Source: Pseudomonas flavescens
Lineage (GTDB): Bacteria; Pseudomonadota; Gammaproteobacteria; Pseudomonadales; Pseudomonadaceae
Direction: 5' to 3'
NCBI RefSeq assembly: GCF_013408425.1
Contig: NZ_JACBYV010000001.1
Span: 1,364,001 to 1,428,000, forward strand
DNA: 64,000 bases
Of this stretch, positions 1-7,908 are shown piece by piece. Numbering within the stretch: the first letter of the stretch is position 1; every line of letters starts with the position of its first letter. The translations under genes and the position numbers were made by a program. The notes beneath the pieces are model-generated. The model saw only the letters and a list, made by a program, of their open reading frames with translations. It made no database searches and was not told the DNA's origin.

Positions 1-215
1 CGCAGAATCAGGGTGCGATGGGCCCATGGGCAGGCCAGCGACACATACAGGTGGTAGCGGCCGGCTTCTGCCGCGAAGCCACCTTCGCCCGTGGGGCCGG
101 GCGCGCCGTCGGCGGTGATCCAGTTGCGCCGCTGAGCGTTCTCGCGCTTGAAGCGGCCACCGGCACCGGTGTCGTACCATTGGTCGTGCCATTGGCCTTC
201 GATCAGCAAGCCCAT
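1..215 (-). CDS. yqjG: Glutathionyl-hydroquinone reductase, N-terminal part (cut by window edge)
   Basis: Only the first 71 codons are in the window; the gene continues past base 1. The translation has the typical start of the YqjG/ECM4 family (omega-like glutathione transferases that reduce glutathionyl-hydroquinones with glutathione in the cytoplasm): a W-x-D-x-W-Y-D-T-G stretch at residues 9-17, a G-G-F-x-A-E-A-G-R-Y-H-L-Y segment around 45-57, and the active-site motif C-P-W-A-H-R-T with Cys62. The ATG at 215 starts the conserved N terminus. It is transcribed in the same direction as the tus operon, about 75 bp downstream of it. Family assignment is from remembered conservation; the rest of the protein cannot be judged. 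Confidence 0.85.
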   Translation of the reverse strand, partial: MGLLIEGQWHDQWYDTGAGGRFKRENAQRRNWITADGAPGPTGEGGFAAEAGRYHLYVSLACPWAHRTLIL

Positions 216-289
216 GTCGTTTACTCCCCTGTCGTTCGATGCCTGGAGTCTACCCAGTCAGCTATGGACACAGGCCGTAAAAACCGGGT

Positions 290-1285
290 TCAACGAATCG
301 GCTGGCTCGATAGGTGGCGCGCTTGCCAGCGTTCTTCCGCCTCCGCAAAGGCCGCCTTGCGCTGCAGGCCCAGCCCACGTAGGGCCAGGGCCATGGTGGC
401 GATGATCGCCAGTTGACCGTAGGCATCGTCCGCTTCTCCCTGCCATACGGCTTGCAGGTGGGCCGGGTCCAGGCGCTCGGGTTTGACATGCCGGCGCTCG
501 GAAAGCATCGGCCAGTCCTCGTCCCAGTTGACCCCGCCCTCGGTGCCGTACAGGTGGCAGATGGCGTCCGGGTTGAGCTCGATTTCGCCGCCATCGCCCT
601 TGACCACGATGGCGCGATCACCCAGCAATTGGCTGGCCTCACGGTGCACCGCCTGATAGCCCGGATGGAAGATGCTCTGCAGACCGCAGCGTGCCGCCAG
701 TGGATTGAGAATGCGAGCCAGGGAGTGGATAGGCGAGCGCAGGCCGAGCACGTTGCGCAGGTCGATCATGCGCTGCAGTGCCGGCATCCAATTGCCCAGA
801 GGCATGAACGCCAGGTTCTGCTCGTCCAGACTTCGCGCGACCTGGTTCCAGTCCTTGCACAGCGGTATGGCCAGCTCGCCTAGCAGTTGCTCGCTGTACA
901 GGCGCCCGGCGGTGTGCGCGCCGCCGCCGTGCATGAAGATGCGCAGGCCGCTGTTGGCCAGGGCCTTGGCAGCCAGCAGGAACCAGGGCAGGTGGCGTTT
1001 CTTGCCCGCGTAGGTGGGCCAGTCGAAGTCGACGGCGATAGCCGGTGCAGGCAGGCGCGCACGTACCGCTTCGGTGAAACCGGCCATCTCCTCGGCACTT
1101 TCCTCCTTGTGGCGCAGAAGCATGAGAAAGGCGCCAAGCTGGGTGTCTTCGACCTGGTCGTCGAGAATCATGCCCATGGCCTCGCGGGCTTCTTCACGGG
1201 TCAGGTTGCGCGCGCCGCGCTTGCCCTTGCCGAGAATGCGCACGAAGAGGGCGAAAGGGTGTTCGGCTGGGGTAATCAGGTTCAT
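290..1285 (-). CDS. ybiB: TrpD2-like glycosyl transferase family protein (YbiB type)
   Basis: A 331-aa relative of anthranilate phosphoribosyltransferase, of the TrpD2/YbiB group. Family members keep the TrpD fold but are not tryptophan enzymes; the E. coli member binds nucleic acid and is linked to DNA stress. Seen here: the N-terminal helical part (G-K-G-K-R-G-A-R-N-L-T-R-E-E-A) and a central V-H/M-H-G-G-type loop near residue 120. A longer reading begins with TTG at 1291, but the ATG at 1285 overlaps the tusE stop as ATGA and is the better start. It is the last gene of the tusDCBE transcription unit. Exact function in this genus is not established. Confidence 0.75.
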   Translation of the reverse strand: MNLITPAEHPFALFVRILGKGKRGARNLTREEAREAMGMILDDQVEDTQLGAFLMLLRHKEESAEEMAGFTEAVRARLPAPAIAVDFDWPTYAGKKRHLPWFLLAAKALANSGLRIFMHGGGAHTAGRLYSEQLLGELAIPLCKDWNQVARSLDEQNLAFMPLGNWMPALQRMIDLRNVLGLRSPIHSLARILNPLAARCGLQSIFHPGYQAVHREASQLLGDRAIVVKGDGGEIELNPDAICHLYGTEGGVNWDEDWPMLSERRHVKPERLDPAHLQAVWQGEADDAYGQLAIIATMALALRGLGLQRKAAFAEAEERWQARHLSSQPIR

Positions 1286-1617
1286 AGGCAATTCGTGGGC
1301 TTGGGCAGGCCCGCCAGCTTGGCGGCGAGTTTGGCAGGAGTGCCATTGAACAGGCGATTGAGATGCAGGCTGTTGCCTTTGTCCGGGCCCAGTTTGAGGG
1401 CAACGTACTTGATCAGCGGGCGATTGGCCGGCGACAGCTGGAATTCAGCGTGGAAGGCGCGCAGCAGCACGAGAATTTCCCAGTGCTCGTCGCTCAGTGG
1501 CAGGGCTTCACGCTCGGCCAGGGCGGCGGCCACGTCGCTGGACCAGTCCTGAAGATCGAGCAGATAGCCATCCTTGTCCAGTTCGATGGCGCGGTCATTG
1601 ACGATCAGGGCGCTCAT
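1282..1617 (-). CDS. tusE: TusE/DsrC family sulfur-relay protein
   Basis: A 111-aa DsrC-type protein. In the tRNA 2-thiolation relay, TusE takes persulfide sulfur from TusBCD and hands it to MnmA, which makes 2-thiouridine at wobble U34. The family hallmark, a cysteine next to the C-terminal residue, is present (T-N-C-L end), as is the conserved central E-H-W-E-I-L/L-R-x-F-H region. ATG at 1617 overlaps the tusB stop by 4 bp (ATGA), and its own stop overlaps ybiB the same way, so translation is probably coupled. Cytoplasmic. Confidence 0.93.
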   Translation of the reverse strand: MSALIVNDRAIELDKDGYLLDLQDWSSDVAAALAEREALPLSDEHWEILVLLRAFHAEFQLSPANRPLIKYVALKLGPDKGNSLHLNRLFNGTPAKLAAKLAGLPKPTNCL

Positions 1618-1913
1618 AGCCAGCTATTGACCTTGTCGAAGCGCGCGGCGAGGGCGACGAAGCCTGGATAGTCGATTTGCTGCAGGTCATCGGCAGGCTG
1701 CAGGCCGCGGGCCTGGATGTCTTCTTGCAGGGCGAACAGGGCAATCCCCGCGCCCAGGGCGCTCAGCGACTGCGCGTGCAGCGTGCCGGGCTGGCTGGCA
1801 TAGGTGGCATCGCCACAGAGCAGCAGGCCGTCGCCGTTGCCCAGCAGGCGCAGGCAACTGCCCAGGCGGTCATCGCTGTAGGGAGAACTGGATAGTACGT
1901 GCAGGGTCGTCAT
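1614..1913 (-). CDS. tusB: TusB/DsrH family subunit of the TusBCD sulfurtransferase
   Basis: A 99-aa protein starting M-T-T-L-H-V-L, as usual for TusB. It forms the TusBCD heterohexamer with the two genes upstream and helps move sulfur from the TusA side to TusE. Its place between tusC and tusE and its length fit the family (about 95-100 aa). It contains one cysteine near L-L-L-C-G-D and a second in S-C-L-R. It overlaps tusE by 4 bp and starts where tusC ends. Confidence 0.9.
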   Translation of the reverse strand: MTTLHVLSSSPYSDDRLGSCLRLLGNGDGLLLCGDATYASQPGTLHAQSLSALGAGIALFALQEDIQARGLQPADDLQQIDYPGFVALAARFDKVNSWL

Positions 1914-2266
1914 CAGAGGGTGATCACTTGGTCGTATCGGTCGATGAGGTCACGCAGTCCGGCGCTGTCCAGGCGTTCGACCTCCAGCGAGGTTTCACGC
2001 AGGCCACGTTGTTGCAGGCTGTGACTGCAAGCGTACAGCGCTTCGACACCGAACATCGGCAGGGCCTGCAGGTTGGCGGTCAGGTCCTTCTGCTGCAGGG
2101 CCTGGGACTGCTGCCGGTGAGCCAGCTGCAGCACGCCATCATCGAGAAACAGCAGGCCGATGGGCAGATCGAAGGCACCACCAGCCAGGGCGATATCCAG
2201 CGCTTCACGGGCGCCGGGGCCCTGCCAGGGCGCCTTGCGGCTGATGATCAGCAATGAGCGGTTCAT
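1913..2266 (-). CDS. tusC: TusC/DsrF family subunit of the TusBCD sulfurtransferase
   Basis: A 117-aa DsrE/F-fold protein with the N-terminal R-S-L-L-I-I-S-R-K-A-P segment and the G-x-x-A-L-Y-A-C-S-x-S-L loop typical of TusC. It is the structural middle subunit of TusBCD. ATG at 2266 is one base beyond the end of tusD at 2268, and its stop abuts tusB, so it is within a single mRNA. Cytoplasmic. Confidence 0.9.
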   Translation of the reverse strand: MNRSLLIISRKAPWQGPGAREALDIALAGGAFDLPIGLLFLDDGVLQLAHRQQSQALQQKDLTANLQALPMFGVEALYACSHSLQQRGLRETSLEVERLDSAGLRDLIDRYDQVITL

Positions 2267-2267
2267 G

Positions 2268-2660
2268 TCAGTCGCCTCCGAAGCAGATCAGTCGGTCGGC
2301 CTGTTGCGCCGCCTCATGCAACTGGCCAAGGCCGGAGAGCACCCAGGGCGCTGGCAGATTGGCGGCCTGGCGTTCGTAGCGGCGCGCCTCCTGCTCGTCG
2401 AGCACGCCACGGCGCAGGGCGGCGGCGATGCACACCACGCCGTCGAGTTGCCGCTCGGCGATGAATGCACGCCACTGGCGAGCGACATCGATTTCATCCT
2501 GAGGACTGATGACGTTACCCGAGGCGCTGTGCACGCCCTCGGCGTAGAAGAACAGGCGCACGATCTCGTGGCCGCCTTGCAGTGCCGCTTCGGCGAAACG
2601 CAGGGCGCGGCGGGAGGAGGGAGCCGTAGGTGGCGAAAACAGGGCAATGGCGAATTTCAT
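2268..2660 (-). CDS. tusD: TusD/DsrE sulfurtransferase subunit
   Basis: A 130-aa DsrE-type protein and first gene of tusDCBE. The persulfide-carrying cysteine is visible as Cys77 in V-V-C-I-A-A-A-L-R-R-G, corresponding to Cys78 of E. coli TusD. The N-terminal K-F-A-I-A-L-F and R-L-F-F-Y-x-x-G-V strands are family-typical. It accepts sulfur from TusA and passes it within TusBCD to TusE for tRNA wobble-uridine thiolation. It starts about 65 bp after the gltA terminator, so the operon probably has its own promoter in that short gap; I see no convincing -10/-35 there. Confidence 0.92.
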   Translation of the reverse strand: MKFAIALFSPPTAPSSRRALRFAEAALQGGHEIVRLFFYAEGVHSASGNVISPQDEIDVARQWRAFIAERQLDGVVCIAAALRRGVLDEQEARRYERQAANLPAPWVLSGLGQLHEAAQQADRLICFGGD

Positions 2661-2720
2661 GAGCGGCCCGGTTGCGGAAACAGGGCGCCATGATAAGGCC
2701 TGAGTGCTTGGGAACAGAAA

Positions 2721-2752
2721 TGAAAAAGCCCATATCCGCAGATATGGGCTTT
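2721..2752 (-). terminator. Intrinsic terminator of gltA
   Basis: Perfect 12-bp stem (2725-2736 with 2741-2752) around a CGCA loop, followed on the minus strand by a run of five T. It lies about 30 bp after the gltA stop and before tusD, so it separates the two minus-strand units. Confidence 0.9.
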
Positions 2753-2781
2753 CTTGTCACAGCCTGCTCGGCTCGAGCGGA

Positions 2782-4050
2782 TTACTTGATATCGCGCTTG
2801 GTCGGGCCGGTGTACAGCTGGCGTGGACGGCCAATCTTGTACGGGCTGGAGAGCATTTCTTTCCAGTGCGAGATCCAGCCGACGGTGCGCGCCAGAGCGA
2901 AGATCACGGTGAACATGCTGGTCGGAATGCCGATGGCCTTGAGGATGATGCCCGAGTAGAAGTCGACGTTCGGGTACAGGTTACGTTCCTTGAAGTAAGG
3001 ATCGTTACGGGCGATTTCGTCGAGCTTCATCGCCAGTTCCAGCTGCGGGTCATTGATGCCCAGCTCGGCCAGTACTTCATCGCAGGTCTGCTTCATGACC
3101 TGGGCGCGTGGGTCGAAGTTCTTGTAGACGCGGTGCCCGAAGCCCATGAGCTTGAACGGATCGTCCTTGTCCTTGGCCTTGGCGATGAACTTGTCGATGT
3201 TCGATACGTCACCGATTTCGTCCAGCATCGCCAGAACCGCTTCGTTGGCGCCACCGTGGGCCGGGCCCCAGAGCGCAGCGATACCGGCAGCGATACAGGC
3301 GAACGGGTTGGCACCCGAGGAGCCGGCAAGGCGAACGGTGGAGGTGGAGGCGTTCTGCTCGTGGTCGGCGTGGAGGATGAAGATCCGGTCCATCGCCTTG
3401 GCCAGCACCGGGCTGATCGGCTTGGTCTCGCACGGCGTGTTGAACATCATGTGCAGGAAGTTTTCCGCGTAGCTCAGGTCGTTGCGCGGGTACATCATCG
3501 GTTCGCCCTTGGAGTACTTGTACACCATGGCGGCGATGGTCGGCATCTTGGCGACCAGGCGCATCGCGGAAATATCGCGGTGCTGCGGGTTCTTGATGTC
3601 CAGGGAGTCGTGATAGAAGGCGGAGAGGGCGCCAACCACGCCACACATGACGGCCATCGGGTGGGCGTCACGGCGGAAACCGTTGAAGAAGGTCTTCAGC
3701 TGTTCGTGAACCATGGTGTGGTTCTTGATGGTGCTGACGAAGGCGGCTTTCTGCTCTTCGTCTGGCAGTTCACCATTGAGCAGCAGGTAGCAGGTATCCA
3801 GGTAGTCGGCTTTCTCGGCAAGTTGCTCGATCGGGTAGCCGCGGTGCAGCAGGATGCCCTTGTCACCATCAATGTAGGTGATCTTCGACTCGCAGGAAGC
3901 GGTCGACATGAAACCGGGGTCGAAAGTGAAATTGCCCGTGGCGGTCAGGCTTCGCACGTCGATCACATCAGGGCCAACGGTGCCGGATAAAACGGGCAGC
4001 TCGACGGGGGCTGCGCCCTCGATGATCAACTGCGCTTTTTTGTCAGCCAT
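2782..4050 (-). CDS. gltA: Citrate synthase (type II)
   Basis: Condenses acetyl-CoA and oxaloacetate to citrate, first step of the TCA cycle, in the cytoplasm. The 422-aa product has the family motifs: catalytic histidine in [12 protein letters not shown], the second in G-F-G-H-R-V-Y-K, and the aspartate region near [11 protein letters not shown]. Length matches the NADH-sensitive hexameric bacterial enzyme (about 427 aa). A 15-codon N-terminal extension is possible, but the ATG at 4050 follows an AGGAGG ribosome site about 8 bp upstream and starts the conserved M-A-D-K-K sequence. Divergent from sdhC; own promoter and terminator are readable. Confidence 0.97.
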   Translation of the reverse strand: MADKKAQLIIEGAAPVELPVLSGTVGPDVIDVRSLTATGNFTFDPGFMSTASCESKITYIDGDKGILLHRGYPIEQLAEKADYLDTCYLLLNGELPDEEQKAAFVSTIKNHTMVHEQLKTFFNGFRRDAHPMAVMCGVVGALSAFYHDSLDIKNPQHRDISAMRLVAKMPTIAAMVYKYSKGEPMMYPRNDLSYAENFLHMMFNTPCETKPISPVLAKAMDRIFILHADHEQNASTSTVRLAGSSGANPFACIAAGIAALWGPAHGGANEAVLAMLDEIGDVSNIDKFIAKAKDKDDPFKLMGFGHRVYKNFDPRAQVMKQTCDEVLAELGINDPQLELAMKLDEIARNDPYFKERNLYPNVDFYSGIILKAIGIPTSMFTVIFALARTVGWISHWKEMLSSPYKIGRPRQLYTGPTKRDIK

Positions 4051-4109
4051 GTTTGGCCTCCTAGTTATGCTTGGAATCATCAGTCGGCCCCCCACGCAGG
4101 GCCCGCATC

Positions 4110-4137
4110 ACTATAGTGTTATGAATCTGAAAGTCAA
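4110..4137 (-). promoter_or_regulatory. Sigma-70 type promoter of gltA
   Basis: Reading the minus strand: TTGACT (4137-4132), 16-bp spacer, TATAGT (4115-4110). Five of six consensus bases in each box. The predicted start lies about 50 bp upstream of the gltA ATG. Seen in sequence; activity is inference. Confidence 0.75.
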
Positions 4138-4252
4138 TTTGCGAAAACCCAGGCAATAGAAGGGTTTGAGTGCGCTACCTGCGACAAAAGGGCGCGGCCT
4201 TTTACGCCATTTCCGGGCTTGACGCAATCGGTAGAAGGTCGAGGTGTCCGCG

Positions 4253-4281
4253 TTGTCATTAGCGACCTAACTGTCTATACT
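4253..4281 (+). promoter_or_regulatory. Sigma-70 type promoter of sdhCDAB
   Basis: TTGTCA (4253-4258), 17-bp spacer, TATACT (4276-4281): near-consensus boxes with ideal spacing. It gives a leader of about 125 nt before the GTG of sdhC. The leader contains GTTGTC (4324-4329) and GACAAC (4368-4373) arms that could form a long hairpin. With the gltA promoter this explains most of the 364-bp gap. Confidence 0.75.
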
Positions 4282-4414
4282 CTGCGCCCGACTGCCAAGG
4301 GCCTTACAGCCCGGATTCTGGTAGTTGTCACTTCTTGGGTGATGGGTACCTGACCAGTGCGCTTCCCGACAACTCAGCCCTGATAGCTGGGGCTCTCAGT
4401 GTGATAATAAAGCC

Positions 4415-4789
4415 GTGAATAGCCAACGACCTGTAAACTTAGACCTTCGGACGATAAAACTCCCAGTCACTGCTTACACGTCCATTCTTCACCGTATATC
4501 CGGCGTGATCCTTTTCCTCGGCATTGCCGTGCTGCTGTTCGGGCTCGACAAATCGCTGTCATCGGAAGAGGGCTTCGCCCAGGTGAAAGAATGCTTGACC
4601 AGCCCGCTGGCCAAGTTCGTGATCTGGGGACTTCTGTCCGCTCTGCTGTACCACCTGGTGGCCGGTGTGCGCCACTTGATCATGGATGCTGGAGTCGGTG
4701 AGACGCTGGAAGGCGGCAAGCTGGGTTCCAAAATCGTACTCGTCGTATCGGCGATCCTGATCGTGCTGCTGGGGGTGTGGATATGGTAA
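4415..4789 (+). CDS. sdhC: Succinate dehydrogenase cytochrome b556 subunit
   Basis: A 124-aa membrane anchor of complex II with three predicted transmembrane helices (about residues 28-45, 65-85, 104-123). S-I-L-H-R-I-S-G at 23-30 is the family signature, and His80 in Y-H-L-V-A-G-V-R-H matches the haem b ligand of E. coli SdhC. The start is GTG (4415); no strong Shine-Dalgarno precedes it, which suits a gene controlled at translation (in pseudomonads, iron-responsive sRNAs target sdh; inference). Overlaps sdhD by 7 bp. Confidence 0.95.
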   Translation: MNSQRPVNLDLRTIKLPVTAYTSILHRISGVILFLGIAVLLFGLDKSLSSEEGFAQVKECLTSPLAKFVIWGLLSALLYHLVAGVRHLIMDAGVGETLEGGKLGSKIVLVVSAILIVLLGVWIW

Positions 4790-5151
4790 CTAATGTCACG
4801 AATTTCTCGCGTTCGGGCCTCTATGACTGGATGGCACAACGCGTTTCTGCGGTCGTTCTCGCGGCTTACGTCCTGTTTCTGCTGGGCTACATCGTCCTGA
4901 ATCCAGGCATGGGCTACGCCGAATGGCATGGTCTGTTCTCCAATAACGCAATGCGCATCTTCAGCTTGCTGACCCTCGTCGCGCTGGGCATCCACGCCTG
5001 GGTCGGCATGTGGACGATCTCCACCGACTACCTGACGCAGACCGCGCTGGGCAAGTGGGCCACCGTTGTGCGTTTTCTGTTCCAGGCCACGTGTGGCATC
5101 GCCATGTTCGTGTTCTTCGTCTGGGGCGTGCAGATTCTTTGGGGTTTCTGA
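4783..5151 (+). CDS. sdhD: Succinate dehydrogenase membrane anchor subunit
   Basis: A 122-aa, three-helix anchor that with SdhC holds haem b and the ubiquinone site in the inner membrane. His71 (G-I-H-A-W-V-G-M-W) and Tyr83 (S-T-D-Y) fall at the same positions as the haem ligand and quinone-site residues of E. coli SdhD. An in-frame GTG at 4777 exists, but the ATG at 4783 overlapping the sdhC stop matches the known Pseudomonas N terminus M-V-T-N-V-T-N. sdhA begins 3 bp after its stop. Confidence 0.95.
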   Translation: MVTNVTNFSRSGLYDWMAQRVSAVVLAAYVLFLLGYIVLNPGMGYAEWHGLFSNNAMRIFSLLTLVALGIHAWVGMWTISTDYLTQTALGKWATVVRFLFQATCGIAMFVFFVWGVQILWGF

Positions 5152-5154
5152 TTC

Positions 5155-6927
5155 ATGACTAGCATCCGTACTCTTTCCTATGACGCCATCATCGTTGGTG
5201 GTGGCGGTGCCGGTATGCGCGCTGCGCTGCAGCTGGCGCAGGGCGGCCACAAGACCGCAGTGGTAACCAAGGTTTTCCCGACCCGTTCCCACACCGTATC
5301 CGCTCAGGGTGGCATCACCTGTGCCATCGCGTCGAACGATCCGAACGACGACTGGCGCTGGCATATGTACGACACCGTCAAGGGCTCCGACTACATCGGT
5401 GACCAGGACGCGATCGAATACATGTGTTCCGTTGGTCCGGAAGCCGTGTTCGAGCTCGAGCACATGGGCCTGCCGTTCTCCCGTACCGAGCAGGGCCGCA
5501 TCTATCAGCGTCCGTTCGGCGGCCAGTCCAAAGGCCCGGACAACCCGACTCAGGCGGCCCGTACTTGCGCCGCTGCCGACCGTACCGGTCACGCGTTGCT
5601 GCACACCCTTTACCAGGCCAACCTGAAAGCCGGTACCTCGTTCCTCAACGAGTGGTACGCAGTGGATCTGGTCAAGAACCAGGATGGCGCCGTCGTTGGC
5701 GTCATCGCCATCTGCATCGAAACCGGTGAAACCGTCTACATCCGTTCCAAGGCCGTGGTTCTGGCCACTGGCGGTGCTGGCCGTATCTACGCGTCCACCA
5801 CCAACGCGCTGATCAACACCGGTGACGGTGTGGGCATGGCGCTGCGTGCTGGCGTGCCGGTGCAGGACATCGAAATGTGGCAGTTCCACCCGACCGGCAT
5901 CGCCGGCGCCGGTGTACTGGTCACCGAAGGCTGCCGCGGTGAAGGTGGTTACCTGATCAACGCCCACGGCGAGCGTTTCATGGAGCGCTATGCGCCCAAC
6001 GCCAAGGACCTTGCAGGTCGTGACGTAGTGGCCCGCTCCATGGTCAAGGAAGTCATCGCCGGCAACGGCTGTGGCCCTGACAAGGATCACGTACTGCTGA
6101 AGCTCGATCACCTCGGTGAGGAAGTGCTGCACAGCCGTCTGCCCGGCATCTGCGAGCTGTCCAAGACCTTCGCCCACGTCGACCCGGTCGTCGCGCCTGT
6201 TCCGGTCATTCCGACCTGCCACTACATGATGGGCGGCGTTGCCACCAACATCCATGGTCAGGCCATCACCCAGGACGCCAATGGCGTCGATCGCATCATC
6301 GACGGTCTGTTCGCCGTGGGCGAAGTGGCTTGCGTCTCGGTGCACGGTGCCAACCGTCTGGGTGGCAACTCGCTGCTCGACCTGGTGGTATTCGGCCGCG
6401 CCGCTGGCCTGCACCTGGAAAAAGCGCTGAAAGAAGGCGTGGAAGTCCGTGGCGCCAGCGAGACCGACATCGAGCAGTCGCTCAAGCGTCTGTCCGGCGT
6501 CAACGAGCGTAGCACCGGCGAAGACGTCGCACCGCTGCGCAAAGAGCTGCAACAGTGCATGCAGAACTACTTCGGCGTATTCCGTACCGGCGAATACATG
6601 AAGAAGGGCATCACTCAGCTGGCCGATCTGCGCGAGCGCATCGCCAACGTCAAGATCTCCGACAAGAGCCAGGCTTTCAACACGGCGCGCATCGAAGCGC
6701 TGGAGCTGCAGAACCTGCTGGAAGTCGCCGAAGCCACTGCTATCGCAGCCGATACCCGTACCGAGTCCCGCGGCGCCCACGCCCGTGAAGACTACGAGGA
6801 TCGTGACGATACCAACTGGTTGTGCCACAGCCTGTACTTCCCGGGTGAGAAGCGCGTGACCAAGCGTGACGTCAACTTCTCGCCGAAGACGGTCCCGGCG
6901 TTTGAACCCAAAGTTCGTACTTATTAA
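5155..6927 (+). CDS. sdhA: Succinate dehydrogenase flavoprotein subunit
   Basis: The 590-aa catalytic subunit of complex II, oxidising succinate to fumarate on the cytoplasmic face of the inner membrane. FAD-binding G-G-G-G-A-G-M-R is at residues 15-22; His46 in [11 protein letters not shown] is the covalent FAD attachment site. The substrate loop H-P-T-G-I-A-G-A-G and the R-G-E-G-G-Y-L segment are present, as is the C-terminal H-x-R-x-D-Y-x-x-R-D-D-x-N-W region. Full length, no defects. Confidence 0.98.
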   Translation: MTSIRTLSYDAIIVGGGGAGMRAALQLAQGGHKTAVVTKVFPTRSHTVSAQGGITCAIASNDPNDDWRWHMYDTVKGSDYIGDQDAIEYMCSVGPEAVFELEHMGLPFSRTEQGRIYQRPFGGQSKGPDNPTQAARTCAAADRTGHALLHTLYQANLKAGTSFLNEWYAVDLVKNQDGAVVGVIAICIETGETVYIRSKAVVLATGGAGRIYASTTNALINTGDGVGMALRAGVPVQDIEMWQFHPTGIAGAGVLVTEGCRGEGGYLINAHGERFMERYAPNAKDLAGRDVVARSMVKEVIAGNGCGPDKDHVLLKLDHLGEEVLHSRLPGICELSKTFAHVDPVVAPVPVIPTCHYMMGGVATNIHGQAITQDANGVDRIIDGLFAVGEVACVSVHGANRLGGNSLLDLVVFGRAAGLHLEKALKEGVEVRGASETDIEQSLKRLSGVNERSTGEDVAPLRKELQQCMQNYFGVFRTGEYMKKGITQLADLRERIANVKISDKSQAFNTARIEALELQNLLEVAEATAIAADTRTESRGAHAREDYEDRDDTNWLCHSLYFPGEKRVTKRDVNFSPKTVPAFEPKVRTY

Positions 6928-6938
6928 GGGTGGCTACC

Positions 6939-7658
6939 ATGTCTCTTGGCAAAAGCTTGAAAGTCAGCGTTTATCGCTACAACCCGGAAGCGGACAAAGC
7001 GCCCTTCATGCAGGAATTCGACGTCGAGATCGACGGCAAGGACCTGATGGTGCTGGACGTGCTGGCCCTGATCAAGGAGCAGGACGAAGGCTTCTCCTAC
7101 CGTCGCTCCTGCCGTGAAGGCGTCTGCGGTTCCGACGGCATGAACATCAGCGGCAAGAACGGCCTGGCCTGCGTCACGCCGATCTCCACCGTGGTCAAGG
7201 GCAACAAGCTGGTGATCCGCCCGCTGCCCGGGCTGCCGGTCATTCGTGACCTGGTCGTCGATATGAGCATCTTCTACAAGCAGTACGAGAAGGTGCAGCC
7301 GTTCCTGCAGAACGATACCCCGGCGCCCGCTATCGAGCGCCTGCAGACGCCGGAAGAGCGCGAGAAGCTGGACGGCCTGTACGAGTGCATTCTGTGCGCT
7401 TGCTGTTCGACCAGCTGCCCGTCGTTCTGGTGGAACCCGGACAAATTCCTGGGCCCGGCCGCGCTGTTGCAAGCCTATCGCTTCCTGGCTGACAGCCGTG
7501 ATACCAAGACCGCGGAACGATTGGCGTCTTTGGATGATCCATTCAGTGTGTTCCGCTGCCGCGGCATCATGAACTGCGTGAACGTATGCCCCAAAGGGTT
7601 GAACCCAACCAAGGCAATCGGTCACGTTCGCAACATGCTGCTGCAGAGCGGTACCTGA
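6939..7658 (+). CDS. sdhB: Succinate dehydrogenase iron-sulfur subunit
   Basis: A 239-aa electron-transfer subunit carrying three clusters: [2Fe-2S] ligands in C-R-E-G-V-C-G-S-D-G-M plus a downstream G-L-A-C, [4Fe-4S] in C-I-L-C-A-C-C-S-T-S-C-P, and [3Fe-4S] in C-R-G-I-M-N-C-V-N-V-C-P-K. It passes electrons from FADH2 in SdhA to quinone. An upstream GTG (6930) is in frame, but the ATG at 6939 stands 8 bp after an AAGGG ribosome site. Last sdh gene; 250 bp of hairpin-rich DNA follow before sucA. Confidence 0.97.
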   Translation: MSLGKSLKVSVYRYNPEADKAPFMQEFDVEIDGKDLMVLDVLALIKEQDEGFSYRRSCREGVCGSDGMNISGKNGLACVTPISTVVKGNKLVIRPLPGLPVIRDLVVDMSIFYKQYEKVQPFLQNDTPAPAIERLQTPEEREKLDGLYECILCACCSTSCPSFWWNPDKFLGPAALLQAYRFLADSRDTKTAERLASLDDPFSVFRCRGIMNCVNVCPKGLNPTKAIGHVRNMLLQSGT

Positions 7659-7685
7659 TTCACAGTTCTTTAGCTTGACCCGCAA

Positions 7686-7860
7686 CGCCTGCCGCACCGA
7701 CTTCATGTCGGTGTAGCAGTATAGCCAGGGCATCGGCCTAGCCGCCGATGTCCTTACACGAAAAATATGACGACCAGCAGGGGCATCCGGGCTGGTGCCC
7801 GGACTATCTGCGGGATTCTTGGTGGCTTTGTCGAAGTCGCTGTTACATGACTTCGAAAGC
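7686..7860 (+). other. Series of four hairpins in the sdhB-sucA gap
   Basis: Inverted repeats in order: CACCGAC/GTCGGTG (7695-7713), CATCGGC/GCCGATG (7731-7750), TCCGGGC/GCCCGGA (7786-7803) and TCGAAGTC/GACTTCGA (7831-7856). None is followed by a good T run, so they look like RNA processing, stability or attenuation structures in the sdh-suc mRNA rather than simple terminators. Confidence 0.6.
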
Positions 7861-7908
7861 CAGTCGGTGTCCTCGCCGGTGGTGTCCCCTTACCGAGGGT
7901 GACCAAGC

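Noticed and set aside
4489..6828. A 779-codon open frame antisense to sdhC/sdhD/sdhA
   Set aside because: Mirror frame of GC-rich coding DNA; low-complexity translation without any domain, while the plus-strand frames encode complete complex II subunits.
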